Below are positions 16,483-27,739 of a DNA stretch of 64,000 nucleotides, one piece after another; within the stretch, counting starts at the first letter, position 1; each line of letters begins with the position of its first letter. The notes beneath the pieces are model-generated. The model saw only the letters and a list, made by a program, of their open reading frames with translations, had not been told where the DNA came from and did not search any database. A program made the position numbers and the translations under genes. The stretch is from DASUBV01 sp963725175. Lineage in GTDB: Bacteria > Actinomycetota > Actinomycetes > Streptosporangiales > Streptosporangiaceae. Where the stretch lies: NCBI GenBank assembly GCA_963725175.1, contig CAVRXH010000006.1, forward strand, positions 1,178,001 through 1,242,000, written 5' to 3'.

Positions 16483-18007
16483 ATGGTCATGACGACAAGG
16501 GCGCCGGGGACGGCACGCGGCGCCGAGACCTTTGACTCACTGAACCCGGCGACCTCCGAGGTCATCGCCACCTTTCGGAGTATTCGGCGAGCAGGACGTC
16601 AACGCCACCGTCGAGCGGGCGCAGCGAGGCCGCGGCCTGGTGGGCGGAGCTGGGCTGGAAGGAGCGCCAGCGGCGGCTGCTGGCCTGGAAGTCCTATCTC
16701 ACCCGGTACATCGGGCCGGCTGGCCGAGCTGGTGCACACCGAGACCGGCAAGCCGCTGGCCGACGCCCAGCTCGAGATCCTGCTCGCGGTCGTGCACATC
16801 GACTGGGCGGCCAAGCACGCCCGGCGGGTGCTGCGGGCCGCGCAAGGTGCGCAGCGGCCTGGTGGCGATCAACCAGGCCGCCACGCTGGAATACCAGCCG
16901 CTCGGCGTGGTCGGGGTGATCGGCCCGTGGAACTACCCGGTCTTCACCCCGATCGGCTCGATCGCCTACGCGCTGGCCGCGGGGAACGCGGTGGTGTTCA
17001 AGCCCAGCGAGCTGACCCCGGCCGTGGGCGGCTGGCTGGTCAGCTCGTTCGCCGAGGTGGTGCCCGAGCAGCCGGTGCTGCAGCTGGTCACCGGGTACGG
17101 CGCAGACCGGCGAGTTACCTGGCCCGCAGCGCGGTGAACAAGATCGCCTTCACCGGCTCGGCGGCGACGGCGAAGAAGGTCATGGCCGCCTGCGCGCAGA
17201 ACCTGACCCCGCTGGTGGCCGAGTGCGGCGGCAAGGACGCGTTCCTGGTCGAGCGCCGACGCCGACCTGGACGCGGCGGCCGACGCCTGCGCCTGGGGCG
17301 CCATGTCCAACGCCGGGCAGACCTGCGTCGGCGTGGAGCGGGTCTACGTGGCGCAGGACGTCTACCACACGTTCCTGGAGAAGCTGACCGAGCGGGTGAC
17401 CCAGCTCCGGCCCGGCGACGACCGGGAGGCCGACTACGGCCCGATGACGCATGCCCGGCCAGCTCGAGGTGATCGAGCAGCACATCGCGGACGCGGTGGC
17501 CCGCGGCGGCCGTACGGTGGTCGGCGGGATCTCCAGCATCCGCAAGCCGTACGTCGGCCCGGTCATCCTGGCGGACGTGCCCGAGGAGAGCCGCGCGGTC
17601 ACCGAGGAGACGTTCGGGCCCGACGGTCACCGTGACCCGGGTCGCCGACCTGGCCGAGGGCGTGCGAGCTGGCGAACGCCAGCCGCTACGGGCTCGGCGC
17701 CACGGTGTTCGCCGGGAACAAGAAGGCCGCGATGAGCGCCGCCCGCTCGCTGCGCAGCGGCATGACGGCGATCAACGGCGTGATCTCGTTCGCCAGCATC
17801 CCGTCGCTGCCGTTCGGCGGGTCCGGCGACTCCGGGTTCGGCCGGATTCACGGCGCGGACGGGCTGCGCGAGTTCGCCAGGCCGAAGGCCATCGCCCGGC
17901 AGCGGATGAAGCCGATGGCGAACCTGACCTCGTTCGGCCGGACCGACGAGGACATGAAGAAGCTGCTGGGCCTGGCCACCATCCTGCACGGCCGCCGCTA
18001 CCGGTAG
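16483..18007 (+). CDS. Aldehyde dehydrogenase (frame-broken)
   Basis: NAD(P)-dependent aldehyde dehydrogenase oxidising an aldehyde to the acid. Seen in order: GPWNYPVF (catalytic Asn), GNAVVFKPSELTP, IAFTGSAATAKKVM, VAECGGKDA (general-base Glu), SNAGQTCVGVERV (nucleophilic Cys) and LPFGGSGDSGFGR. Breaks occur near 16577, 16720, 16845, 17105, 17255, 17455, 17620 and 17665; the first is explained by one extra T. After correction ~500 residues, normal length. The ATG at 16483 has AGGTGG upstream. It is convergent to a GMC oxidoreductase gene, suggesting an alcohol to aldehyde to acid route, but the substrate is unknown. Confidence 0.87.
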
Positions 18008-18051
18008 CGGCGCCACCTGGCCGGGCGCGCCGGGCTCAGGCGTGGCCTGCC

Positions 18052-19702
18052 CTAGCCTGGCGCGGCGGCCAGGGCCAGGTCGGCGGGGTCCACCGGCGGC
18101 CAGCGGCGCGCGGCCGGAGATGAGGTCGGCGGCCCGCTCGGCGATCGCGATGATCGGCGCGTTGGTGTTGCCGCGCGGCACGGTCGGCATGACCGAGGCG
18201 TCCACCACCCGGAGCCGGTCGACACCGCGCACCCGCAGCTCGGTGTCCACCACGCTGGTCAGCTTGCTGGCGGCGAGCTTGGAGTCGCCGCCCATCGCGC
18301 AGGTGCCTACCGGGTGGTAGATGGTGGTGATCTCGCTGCGGATCCACTCGGTCAGCTCGGCCTCGGTGCGGGCGAAGTCGCCGGGCGCCAGCTCGGAGGT
18401 GCAGACCTTGCTCATCGGCTTGGCCGCGGCGATCTCGCGGACCAGGCCGATGGCCCGGATCAGCGGGTCCAGGTCGGAGTTGTCGGACAGGTAGGCCGGG
18501 TCGATCTCGGGCTTGTGCCGCGGGTCGGTGCTGCGCAGCCGGATCTTGCCGCGGCTGCCCGGCGAGACCAGGGTGATCAGCACGGACAGCGCCCGGCTGG
18601 CCGGGTCGGCCAGGCCGAAGTTCTGGTACGGGCACCGGCAGCACGTGCCACTGGATGTCCGGCGCGGGCAGCGACGGGTCGGTCCTGGTGAAGCCGCCCG
18701 CCTCGGCGATGTTGGTGGACATCGGGCCGGAGTGGGTGAGCTGCCAGCGGGCCAGGTTCTTCGGCCCGGACCTCTCCCACAGGCCGCGCGCGCTTCGGCG
18801 TGCTCCACATGGCGGTGACGACCGGGTGATCGGACAGGTTGGCGCCGACGCCCTGGCTGTCGGCCATCACCGCGATGTTGTGCTCGCGCAGGTGGTCGGC
18901 CGGGCCGATGCCGGACAGCATCAGCAGCTGCGGGCTGCCGATGGCGCCCGCCGCCAGGATGTACCTCGCCTTCGGCCCGGCGACCTCCTCGACGCCGTGG
19001 TCGCAGGTAGCGGACGCCGACCGCCCGGCCGCCCTCGATCGTCGATGCCGGTGGCCAGGGCGTCGGTGAGGATGGTCAGGTTCGGCCGGCTCGGCGGCCG
19101 GGTGCAGGTAGGCGTCGGCGGCCGACCAGCGGCGGCCGCCGCGCTGGGTGACCTGGTAGTAGCCGACGCCGTCCTGCTGCGGGCCGTTGAAGTCGTCGTT
19201 GGCCGGCATCCCGCTGGCCTGGGCCGCCGCCACGAACGCGCCGGTCAGGCTGGACTTGTAGCGCAGGTCCTGGACGCTCAGCGGGCCGGAGGCGCCGTGG
19301 TAGGCCGACTCGCCGCGCGAGTTGTTCTCGGCGCGCAGGAAGTAGGGCATGCAGGTCGTTGTAACCCCAGCCCTCGCAGCCGTAGTCGTCGCGCCAGGTG
19401 TCGTAGTCGTACCGGCTGCCGCGAATGTAGATCATCGCGTTGATGGACGACGAGCCGCCCAGCACCCGGCCGCGCGGCCAGTAGATCGACCGGTCGCCGG
19501 CCCGGCTCTGCGGGACGGTCTGGTAGTTCCAGTCGTAGGTGCTCTTGAACAGCAGGCTGAGCGCCGCCGGGATGTGGATCTCGTCGGCGTCGTCCGGCGG
19601 CCCTGCTTCCAGCACCAGGACCCGGGTATCGGGGTTCTCGGTCAGCCGTGAGGCCAGCACGCAGCCAGCGCTGCCAGCACCGACGATGACGTAGTCATAC
19701 AC
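18052..19702 (-). CDS. GMC-family FAD oxidoreductase (choline dehydrogenase-like), frame-broken
   Basis: Flavin-dependent alcohol dehydrogenase/oxidase. The FAD site VIVGAGSAGCVLASRL starts the protein (GTG start). PRGRVLGGSSSINAM is the GMC signature 1, and AAGAIGSPQLLMLSGIGP signature 2. The catalytic His is in IYHPVGTCAMG and the paired Asn in RGNTNAPIIAI. Breaks occur near 19350, 19060, 18790, 18640 and 18080. Correcting the last gives a stop at 18052-18054. About 535-550 residues. Many actinobacterial GMC enzymes are mycofactocin-dependent, and an mft locus starts 42 kb away in this window, so that cofactor link is possible but unproven. Confidence 0.85.
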
Positions 19703-19813
19703 GGCTAACCTCCCGGACTACCCGACGCAGGGCATAACCCTACTAGTCGCGGTGAACCAGGTTCGGCAAGAACTCCGTGTTGGCTGAAGAGCTGTGGACA
19801 GACCCCCAGGCAT

Positions 19814-19849
19814 GAGCGTGCCCCCGGCCAGAAGGCCGGGGGCACGCTC
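19814..19849. terminator. Perfect 16-bp hairpin, terminator-like
   Basis: GAGCGTGCCCCCGGCC, loop AGAA, then the exact complement. It is followed on the plus strand by CCCCCC and no U-tract. No gene ends next to it, so it may end a non-coding transcript or act as an attenuator or insulator. Confidence 0.5.
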
Positions 19850-19920
19850 CCCCCACCCCATTGGCCACCCCCGGGCCGGCGGGCCCCCGAGAACCGCCGG
19901 CACAACGCGGGGCGACCGTC

Positions 19921-19967
19921 AGCCGCCTGTAGCGGCTGCTCTGCGGGACCGTTTCGGTCCGGCAGAG
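19921..19967 (+). ncRNA. Candidate structured RNA element (two adjacent hairpins)
   Basis: AGCCGC-CTGTA-GCGGCT is followed directly by CTCTGC-G-GGACCG-TTT-CGGTCC-G-GCAGAG, an extended stem with a symmetric G/G interior mismatch and a three-base loop. Two neighbouring stable stems in a gene-free stretch suggest a small RNA or leader. No known family recognised, strand not certain. Confidence 0.3.
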
Positions 19968-20039
19968 GCTGTGTGGCCTAATCTCTGTTGGCCTTGCACT
20001 ACCTTGAGTGACCAGCTCTAGATCACTCTTTGTGTCTAT

Positions 20040-20054
20040 ACGATGTCACATCGT
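20040..20054. promoter_or_regulatory. Short palindrome ACGATG-TCA-CATCGT
   Basis: Perfect 6-bp inverted repeat in the more AT-rich part of the intergenic region, about 215 bases before the adenosyltransferase start. Could be a repressor site; symmetry is the only evidence. Confidence 0.3.
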
Positions 20055-20270
20055 GGCTGAGTTGTGAATACCCAAGGTCAGAGCCTTGTGATCTTTCTCC
20101 TGCCCTGAAATCTGCTGCTTACACACAGCGACAAGCATCCTGAGCCCAGGCGAGGCGTTTCCCCGGCTGCGCCCGCCTGGGACTCCCCTGCCACGATTTA
20201 CGGACGCTTTGCCAGACGATTTAGGTCTCATGATCATCTGGGTCGGCGGGCGGGGCGCTAGCGTGGGGGC

Positions 20271-20897
20271 ATGCCTGCCGACCGACCCGCCGCCAGCGGC
20301 CCCGCCCCAACCAGCTCAGCCAAGCCCGTCGTGCTGTCCCGGATCTACACCAGGACCGGGGACGCGGGCACCACCGCGCTCACCGACGGCAGCCGGGCCG
20401 CCAAGACCGACACCAGGCTCGCCGCCTACGCCGACGTGGACGAGGCCAACTGCGCGATCGGCGTCGCCGTCACCATGGGCGGCCTGGCCGACGACATCCG
20501 CGGGCTGCTGATCAGGATCCAGAACGAGCTGTTCGACGTGGGCGCGGACCTCAGCAACCCGGTGCGGTCCGACCCGAAGTACCCCCCGCTGCGGGTCACC
20601 GAGGACTACATCACGGGCCTGGAGCAGGCCTGCGACCGCTACAACGAGGACCTGCCGGTGCTGCGCAGCTTCGTGCTGCCCGGCGGCACCGCCGGCGCCG
20701 CCCTGCTGCACACCGCGCGCGCGGTGACCCGGCGGGCCGAGCGCTCGGCCTGGGCGGCCATCGGCGAGCACGGCGACAGCATGAACCCGCTCGCCGCCCA
20801 GTACCTGAACCGACTCTCTGACCTGCTGTTCATCCTGTCCCGCTGCGCGAACGCCGACAGCGAGAACCTGCTCTGGAAGCCGGGCAGCGACCGCTAG
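20271..20897 (+). CDS. PduO-type ATP:cob(I)alamin adenosyltransferase
   Basis: 208 residues. Transfers adenosyl from ATP to cob(I)alamin, supplying the coenzyme for methylmalonyl-CoA mutase, which fits meaB and mce in the same window. Motifs: IYTRTGDAGTTALTDGS (ATP-binding loop), YADVDEANCAIG, FVLPGGTAGAALLHTARAV, RRAERSAW and LNRLSDLLFILSR. The first ~20 residues are a disordered Pro/Ala extension. The position next to DUF2550 and the ATP synthase genes is conserved in actinobacteria. GTGGGGG precedes the ATG. Confidence 0.93.
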   Translation: MPADRPAASGPAPTSSAKPVVLSRIYTRTGDAGTTALTDGSRAAKTDTRLAAYADVDEANCAIGVAVTMGGLADDIRGLLIRIQNELFDVGADLSNPVRSDPKYPPLRVTEDYITGLEQACDRYNEDLPVLRSFVLPGGTAGAALLHTARAVTRRAERSAWAAIGEHGDSMNPLAAQYLNRLSDLLFILSRCANADSENLLWKPGSDR

Positions 20898-20954
20898 GCC
20901 TCCGGCGGCGGACCCCGGACGCCAGGCGTTCAGGCTGCTGGAGCGGGGTGACAG

Positions 20955-21437
20955 TCAGCCCAGGCCGGTGATGTATCCGGACGGCGGGGCGGCCTCCAGC
21001 CAGGCCAGGAAACCGGTCAGGGCCGCCTCGCTCATGGCCAGCTCCACGGTGGCGGCGGCGACGCTCGCGACGGTGTCGCCGAGGCCGGGCGGCGCGCTGG
21101 TCCGGCACTGCACGACGACCGTCCCCGCGCCGATGCTGACCACCTCGGCCGGCTCGGCCGGGCGGCGCGCCAGGACGCTCAGCGCCCGGCGGTCGAACAC
21201 CTCGTCGGGGCGCAGCCGCACGCCGAAGGCGCTGAACCAGTGCAGCTGATCAGGCTGGTAGGCGGCCAGGCCAAGCCGCCACGCGGCGGTAGAGGCGCGC
21301 CGCAGCCCGCATTCCACCGTGCCGCCCGTGCGGCCCAGCAGGATCCGCCTGACGGCCAGCCCGATGGCCGCGACGACCACCACCGCCAGCAGGACCAGGA
21401 ATGCCCAGCCCGCGACAAGCGCCAGAACCCCGCTCAT
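20955..21437 (-). CDS. DUF2550 membrane-anchored protein
   Basis: 160 residues. One N-terminal transmembrane helix (WAFLVLLAVVVVAAIGLAV) is followed by a cytoplasmic domain with GGTVECGLR, WRLGLAAYQPDQLHWFSAFG and LRPDEVFDRRAL, which are DUF2550 hallmarks. In actinobacteria this gene almost always follows atpC, as here (24 bases). Function unknown. No strong terminator follows; the convergent adenosyltransferase gene ends 57 bases away. Confidence 0.88.
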   Translation of the reverse strand: MSGVLALVAGWAFLVLLAVVVVAAIGLAVRRILLGRTGGTVECGLRRASTAAWRLGLAAYQPDQLHWFSAFGVRLRPDEVFDRRALSVLARRPAEPAEVVSIGAGTVVVQCRTSAPPGLGDTVASVAAATVELAMSEAALTGFLAWLEAAPPSGYITGLG

Positions 21438-21461
21438 CCCGGCGCCCCGCCCCTGCCCCGG

Positions 21462-21857
21462 TCAGGACCCGGAGCCGGCGGCGCGCAGTTGAGCCCGGTA
21501 GTAGCGGGCCTCGACGGGCTCCTCGCCCTGGCCGGGCGCGTCGGCCAGGGCCGCGTCCAGGGCTGCCTGCGCCGCCTCAGTGTCGACATCCGAGCCGAGC
21601 CGGGCCTGGCGGGCCAGGATCGAGACATGGTTGTCGGAGACAGAGAAGAAGCCGTCGCTGACCGCCGCCGTTACCTCGGCCGCGCCCTCGCCCTCCGGGC
21701 GGATCCGGACCAGGCTGCCGGCGGCCAGGATGCCCAGCACCGGGGCATGCCCGCTGAGCACGCCCAGGTCGCCGTCGAGCGTCTTGGCGATCACCATCTG
21801 GGCCTGGCCCGCCCACACCTCGCCGTCCGGGACGACGAGCTCTACCCGGAGTGTCAT
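21462..21857 (-). CDS. atpC: ATP synthase epsilon subunit
   Basis: 131 residues from the internal ATG (MTLRVELVVPDGEVW), chosen because it overlaps the atpD stop as ATGA; the longer frame runs into atpD. Beta-sandwich domain with GDLGVLSGHAPVLGIL and SDGFFSVSDNHVSILA. Part of the F1 central stalk and an inhibitor of ATP hydrolysis. The helical C-terminus is short and acidic. Confidence 0.95.
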   Translation of the reverse strand: MTLRVELVVPDGEVWAGQAQMVIAKTLDGDLGVLSGHAPVLGILAAGSLVRIRPEGEGAAEVTAAVSDGFFSVSDNHVSILARQARLGSDVDTEAAQAALDAALADAPGQGEEPVEARYYRAQLRAAGSGS

Positions 21858-23323
21858 GACCGCTCCAGGCTCTTGGCCTTCTTCTCCACGTCCTCGATGC
21901 CGCCGCACATGAAGAACGCCTGCTCAGGAACGTGGTCGTACTTGCCCTCGGAGATCGCCTTGAAGGAGGAGATGGTCTCCTCCAGGGGCACGAACGCGCC
22001 GTCCTGGCCGGTGAACTGCTTGGCGACGAACATCGGGTGCGACAGGAACCGCTCGATCCGGCGGGCCCGCTGCACGGTCACCTTGTCGTCCTCGGACAGC
22101 TCGTCGATGCCCAGGATCGCGATGATGTCCTGCAGCTCGGTGTAGCGCTGCAGGATCCGCTGCACCTCGCGAGCCACGCTGTAATGCTCCTCGCCGACCA
22201 CGCCGGGATCCAGGATCCGGGAGTTGGACGCCAGCGGGTCCACGGCCGGGAAGATGCCCTTCTGGGTGATCTCGCGGGACAGCACCGTGGTGGCGTCCAG
22301 GTGGGCGAACGTGGTCGCCGGCGCCGGGTCGGTGAGGTCGTCGGCGGGCACGTAGATCGCCTGCATCGAGGTGATCGAGTGACCGCGGGTGGAGGTGATC
22401 CGCTCCTGGAGCTGGCCCATCTCGTCCGCCAGCGTCGGCTGGTAGCCCACCGCGGAGGGCATCCGGCCGAGCAGCGTGGACACCTCGGAGCCGGCCTGGG
22501 TGAACCGGAAGATGTTGTCGATGAACAGCAGCACGTCCTGGCCCTGGACATCGCGGAAGTACTCGGCCATGGTCAGCGCGGCCAGCGCGACCCGCAGCCG
22601 GGTGCCCGGCGGCTCGTCCATCTGGCCGAACACCAGCGCGGTGTCCTTGATGACGCCGGACTCGGTCATCTCGGTGATGAGGTCGTTGCCCTCGCGGGTC
22701 CGCTCGCCGACGCCCGCGAAGCAGGACACGCCGCCGAAGTTCTTCGCGACCCGGGTGATCATCTCCTGGATCAGCACCGTCTTGCCCACGCCGGCGCCGC
22801 CGAACAGGCCGACCTTGCCGCCGCGCACGTACGGGGTGAGCAGGTCGATGACCTTGATCCCGGTCTCCATGATCTCGGTCCGCGGCTCGAGCTGGTCGAA
22901 CCGGGGCGGGTTGCGGTGGATCCCCCAGCGCTCGGTGACCTTCAGCGAGCTGGCCGGCACGTCGAGCGGCTCGCCGAGCACGTTGAACACGTGGCCCTTG
23001 GTCACGTCGCCGACCGGCACCGACAGCGGGCCGCCGGTGTCGGTGACGACCGCGCCCCTGGTCAGGCCGTCGGTCGGCTGCATGGAGATGGCCCGCACGG
23101 TGTCGTCACCGAGATGCTGCTCGACCTCCAGGGTGATCGTCTTGGTCCCCTCGGCGAGGGAGACGTCCACGTGCAGGGCGTTATAGATCCGCGGCATCTC
23201 CTCGGCGGAGAACTCCACGTCCACGACGGGGCCGATGACCCGGACGACCCGGCCCTCGCCGCCCGTCTCGGTGTCGCCGCCGGCGGCCTGCGGGCTGTCT
23301 ACGGTAGCGGTCATGATGCTCAC
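21854..23323 (-). CDS. atpD: ATP synthase beta subunit
   Basis: 489 residues, intact. The catalytic F1 subunit. Walker A GGAGVGKTVLI, catalytic Glu in GVGERTREGND, Walker B LLFIDNIFRFTQAGSE, and GIDELSEDDK as the DELSEED lever. The N-terminus (MSIMTATVDS...) has a ~20-residue Gly/Glu-rich extension before VVRVIGPVVDVEF. Overlaps atpG by four bases and atpC by four bases, so translation is coupled. Confidence 0.98.
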   Translation of the reverse strand: MSIMTATVDSPQAAGGDTETGGEGRVVRVIGPVVDVEFSAEEMPRIYNALHVDVSLAEGTKTITLEVEQHLGDDTVRAISMQPTDGLTRGAVVTDTGGPLSVPVGDVTKGHVFNVLGEPLDVPASSLKVTERWGIHRNPPRFDQLEPRTEIMETGIKVIDLLTPYVRGGKVGLFGGAGVGKTVLIQEMITRVAKNFGGVSCFAGVGERTREGNDLITEMTESGVIKDTALVFGQMDEPPGTRLRVALAALTMAEYFRDVQGQDVLLFIDNIFRFTQAGSEVSTLLGRMPSAVGYQPTLADEMGQLQERITSTRGHSITSMQAIYVPADDLTDPAPATTFAHLDATTVLSREITQKGIFPAVDPLASNSRILDPGVVGEEHYSVAREVQRILQRYTELQDIIAILGIDELSEDDKVTVQRARRIERFLSHPMFVAKQFTGQDGAFVPLEETISSFKAISEGKYDHVPEQAFFMCGGIEDVEKKAKSLERS

Positions 23324-24231
23324 TTACTCCCACTAATCGTCTCGGCCAGCGCGTTGGCACCGCCCACGATCTCGCTGATTTCCTGGGTGATCTCGGCCTG
23401 CCTGGCCTTGTTGGCCTCCCGGCTGAGCCGCTCGATCAGGTCGTTCGCGTTGTCCGTGGCCGACTTCATGGCCCGGCGGCGCGCCGCGATCTCGGCGGCC
23501 GCGGAGTCGAGCAGGGCCGCGAACACCCGGCTCTCCACGTACCACGGCAGCAGCGCGTCGAGGACGGCCTGCGGCGACGGCTCGAACTCATACACCGGCA
23601 GCGGGCCGTCCGGCGGCGGCTCCTCCGACTCCTCGATCTCCAGCGGCAGCAGCCGCCGGACGACCGGCTCCTGAGTCAGCATGGAGACGAAGCGGGTGTA
23701 GACGAGGTGAATCTCGTCCACGCCGCCCTCCTCCGTCGGCTTGTCATAGGCGGCCAGCAGCTCGCGGGTGATCTCCTGGGCGTTGGCGAACACGGGCGTG
23801 TCGGAGAATCCACTCCACTCCGCGGCCATCTCGCGATCCCGGAACCGGTGCCAGGACAGGCCCTTGCGGCCCGACACGTACGGCACCGCCTCGACATGCT
23901 GGTCGGCCAGGAGCTGGCGCAGCCGCTGGCCCTCGCGCAGCAGGTTGGAGTTGAAGCCGCCGCAGAAGCCGCGGTCGCTGGTCAGGATCAGCATCGCCGC
24001 CCTGGTCGGGCTCTGCGGCTCCCTGGTCAGCGGGTGGTCGATCTGCCCCGACCTGCTGACCACCGCCTCGACCGCCTGGGTGATCTCCCTGGCGTACGGG
24101 GCGGCCTGCTGGGCACGCTGCTGCGCCTTGATGATGCGCGAGGACGCGATCAGCTCCTGGGCACGGGTGATCTTGGCGGTGGACTGTACCGACTTGATCC
24201 GCCGCCGGACCGCTCGAAGCTGGGCTCCCAT
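23320..24231 (-). CDS. atpG: ATP synthase gamma subunit
   Basis: 303 residues, intact. The rotor shaft. N-terminal coiled-coil MGAQLRAVRRRIKSVQSTAK, then LTSDRGFCGGFNSNLL, and the C-terminal helix MKSATDNANDLIERLSREAN that pairs with it. An acidic segment (EIEESEEPPPDG) near residue 210 corresponds to the actinobacterial gamma insertion. Nine bases separate it from atpA. Confidence 0.97.
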   Translation of the reverse strand: MGAQLRAVRRRIKSVQSTAKITRAQELIASSRIIKAQQRAQQAAPYAREITQAVEAVVSRSGQIDHPLTREPQSPTRAAMLILTSDRGFCGGFNSNLLREGQRLRQLLADQHVEAVPYVSGRKGLSWHRFRDREMAAEWSGFSDTPVFANAQEITRELLAAYDKPTEEGGVDEIHLVYTRFVSMLTQEPVVRRLLPLEIEESEEPPPDGPLPVYEFEPSPQAVLDALLPWYVESRVFAALLDSAAAEIAARRRAMKSATDNANDLIERLSREANKARQAEITQEISEIVGGANALAETISGSK

Positions 24232-24240
24232 GCCGCCCCT

Positions 24241-25890
<1,650 letters not shown>

Positions 25891-25947
25891 CTTCCTCGTG
25901 TCCTTCTCGTCTGGTTCTTCGATCGCTGGTCTGATGATCGATCTCGG

Positions 25948-26757
25948 TCAGGCGGCCATTCCGCGCCGCAGGCCCGATAGCCGGCTCGCCACGCTGCCGT
26001 CGATCTGCTCGTCCCCGATCCTGATCGACATGCCGCCGACGACCTCGGGGTCAACAACGATATTGAGGTGCACGTCCCGGCCGTAGGCCCTGGCAAGCGC
26101 CGCGGCCAGCCGGTCCTGCTGCGCATCGCTCAGCTCGGTGGCCACCCGCACGACCGCGACCAGCCGCTGCCGGCAGCTCGGCGGCGAGCTGCGCGTACTC
26201 CGCGAGCCTAGAGTCCAGGCTACGTCCCCGCGGGTGCAGGGCCGCCTGGCTGACCAGGGTCAGCGTCTGCGGGCCGACCTTGCCGTCCAGCAGGCTGCGC
26301 ACCAGCTGGTCCTTCAGGCGCCGGCGGCGCGAACGGGTTGCTGAGTGCCAGCCGGCAGCTCCGGATCGCCGCTGACGACCCGGCCAAACCGGAACAGGTC
26401 GTCCTCCAGGTCATCCAGCGACCCGGCGCGCTCGGCGTCGGCCACCACGGCCAGCACCGCGAGTTGCTCGATGGCGTCGACCAGGTCACCTGGCACCGAC
26501 CACCGGCTCGCGGCCGCCTCGGCGACCAGCGTGACGGCGTCCTGCCCGACCTTGCCGGACAGCAGCGAGGAGGCCAGCTCGGCCCGGGACCGCGGGGAGC
26601 GGGCCGAGTCGGCCAGCACCCGGCGCAGTGCCCGCTGGGCGTCCAGCAGGTCGGTGACGCCGAACAGCTCGTCGCCCAGCGACGCGCTCGCCCGGCTGCC
26701 CAGCGCGGCGAGCCGCTCCTTCGCCTCGGTCAGCGAGGCCCTGCTCGTTCCCCTCAT
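25948..26757 (-). CDS. atpH: ATP synthase delta subunit (frame-broken)
   Basis: Peripheral-stalk subunit linking F1 to the b subunits. The segments MRGTSRASLTEAKERLAAL, RSLLDGKVGPQTLTLVSQAA and the C-terminal VDPEVVGGMSIRIGDEQIDG are characteristic and in order. They lie in three frames with breaks near 26325 and 26165. After correction ~270 residues, the usual actinobacterial size. Overlaps atpF by four bases. The operon position leaves no doubt about identity; the breaks must be errors since the gene is essential to the complex. Confidence 0.92.
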
Positions 26758-27311
26758 GACGATGCCTGCGCCTCGCTCGCCGGCAGGCTCTCCAGCTCAT
26801 CGAGGAACCTGTCCACCATCCGGCGCTGCCGCGCCTCATCCGCCAGCGACTCGCCGACGATCTTGCTGGCCAGCTCCACGGACAGCGCGCCGACCTCGCT
26901 GCGCAGCGCGGCGAGCGCCTGCTGGCGGTCCGCCTCCAGCTGCGCCTGCGCGGCCTCGGTGACCCGGCGGGCCTCGGCCTGTGCCTGCTCGCGCATCTCG
27001 GCGATGATCTGGGCGCCCTGCTCCCTGGCTTCCTCGCGGAGCCGCGAGGCCTCGTGCCGGGCCTCGGCGAGCTGCGCCCGGTACTGGTCGAGGGTGCGGG
27101 AGGCTTCGGCCTGCGCATCCTCGGCCCGCTTGAGGCCGCCCTCGATGGCGTCGGTGCGCTCGGCGAGCGTCTTCTGGATCCGGGGCAGCAGCACCTTGCC
27201 CAGGACAGCGAAGACGATCACGAACGAGATCGTCCCGATGATCAGCTCGGGCCAGGCCGGCACCAGCGGGCTGGCGCCCGGCACGACGGGTGCCGCGAAG
27301 AGAAGTCTCAT
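26754..27311 (-). CDS. atpF: ATP synthase subunit b
   Basis: 185 residues, intact. One N-terminal membrane helix (ELIIGTISFVIVFAVLGKVL) followed by a long charged coiled coil (RTDAIEGGLKRAEDAQAEA onward) forming the peripheral stalk. ASKIVGESL near the C-terminus is conserved for contact with delta. Confidence 0.95.
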   Translation of the reverse strand: MRLLFAAPVVPGASPLVPAWPELIIGTISFVIVFAVLGKVLLPRIQKTLAERTDAIEGGLKRAEDAQAEASRTLDQYRAQLAEARHEASRLREEAREQGAQIIAEMREQAQAEARRVTEAAQAQLEADRQQALAALRSEVGALSVELASKIVGESLADEARQRRMVDRFLDELESLPASEAQASS

Positions 27312-27362
27312 CGGCCGGCGTCCTTCCTGTCAGACATCGCGCTCTCCTCGTTCGGCTCGCGA

Positions 27363-27632
27363 TCAGCTTCCCGTGGCGTGGAAGATGTACGGAACCACGA
27401 TGCCGATCAGGGCGAGCGCCTCGGTCAGCGCGAACCCGATGTACATGTTGGACTGGATCAGGCCGCGAGCCTCGGGCTGGCGGGCCATGGCCTCGACGCC
27501 GTGACCGAAGATCAGGCCGATGCCGATGCCGGGGCCGATGGCCGCGAGCCCGTAGGCGAGCGCGCCGAAGTTGATGACCAGCTTCGTGGGGCTGGCGCCG
27601 GCCGCGAGGACGTGGTGGGCGAGTTCAAGCAT
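27363..27632 (-). CDS. atpE: ATP synthase subunit c
   Basis: 89 residues, two transmembrane helices. The polar loop RQPE is at residues 51-54 and the proton-carrying carboxylate is Glu71 in GFALTEALALIG. The glycine-rich first helix includes GPGIGIGL. An AAGGAA ribosome site precedes the ATG. N-terminus LAHHVLAAGASPTK is longer than in many bacteria but common in actinobacteria. Confidence 0.97.
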   Translation of the reverse strand: MLELAHHVLAAGASPTKLVINFGALAYGLAAIGPGIGIGLIFGHGVEAMARQPEARGLIQSNMYIGFALTEALALIGIVVPYIFHATGS

Positions 27633-27739
27633 TTACGCATTCCTTTTCGATCGTGCCAGCGGGTTTCGCCGGCGGTTGTGGGCGAGGGGCTTGTGCGCCG
27701 CGAGGCGCCCGCTGCCATCCTGTGCCGTCGCGGATCACG

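Larger units (their letters stand above)
19703..20270. other. 568-base intergenic region with several hairpins
   Basis: No protein gene found on either strand. The region is less GC-rich than its surroundings from about 19970 to 20130. It holds a perfect 16-bp hairpin, two adjacent smaller hairpins and a short palindrome, listed separately, and a further stem CCCAGGCG ... CGCCTGGG near 20137-20170. Upstream of the adenosyltransferase gene. Confidence 0.6.

Noticed and set aside
19703..20270. Cobalamin riboswitch upstream of the adenosyltransferase gene
   Set aside because: I could not find the conserved B12-box-like core; the hairpins present do not follow that architecture.
21932..23674. 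580-residue plus-strand frame opposite atpD and atpG
   Set aside because: Mirror of two highly conserved genes; composition is an artefact of third-position GC.
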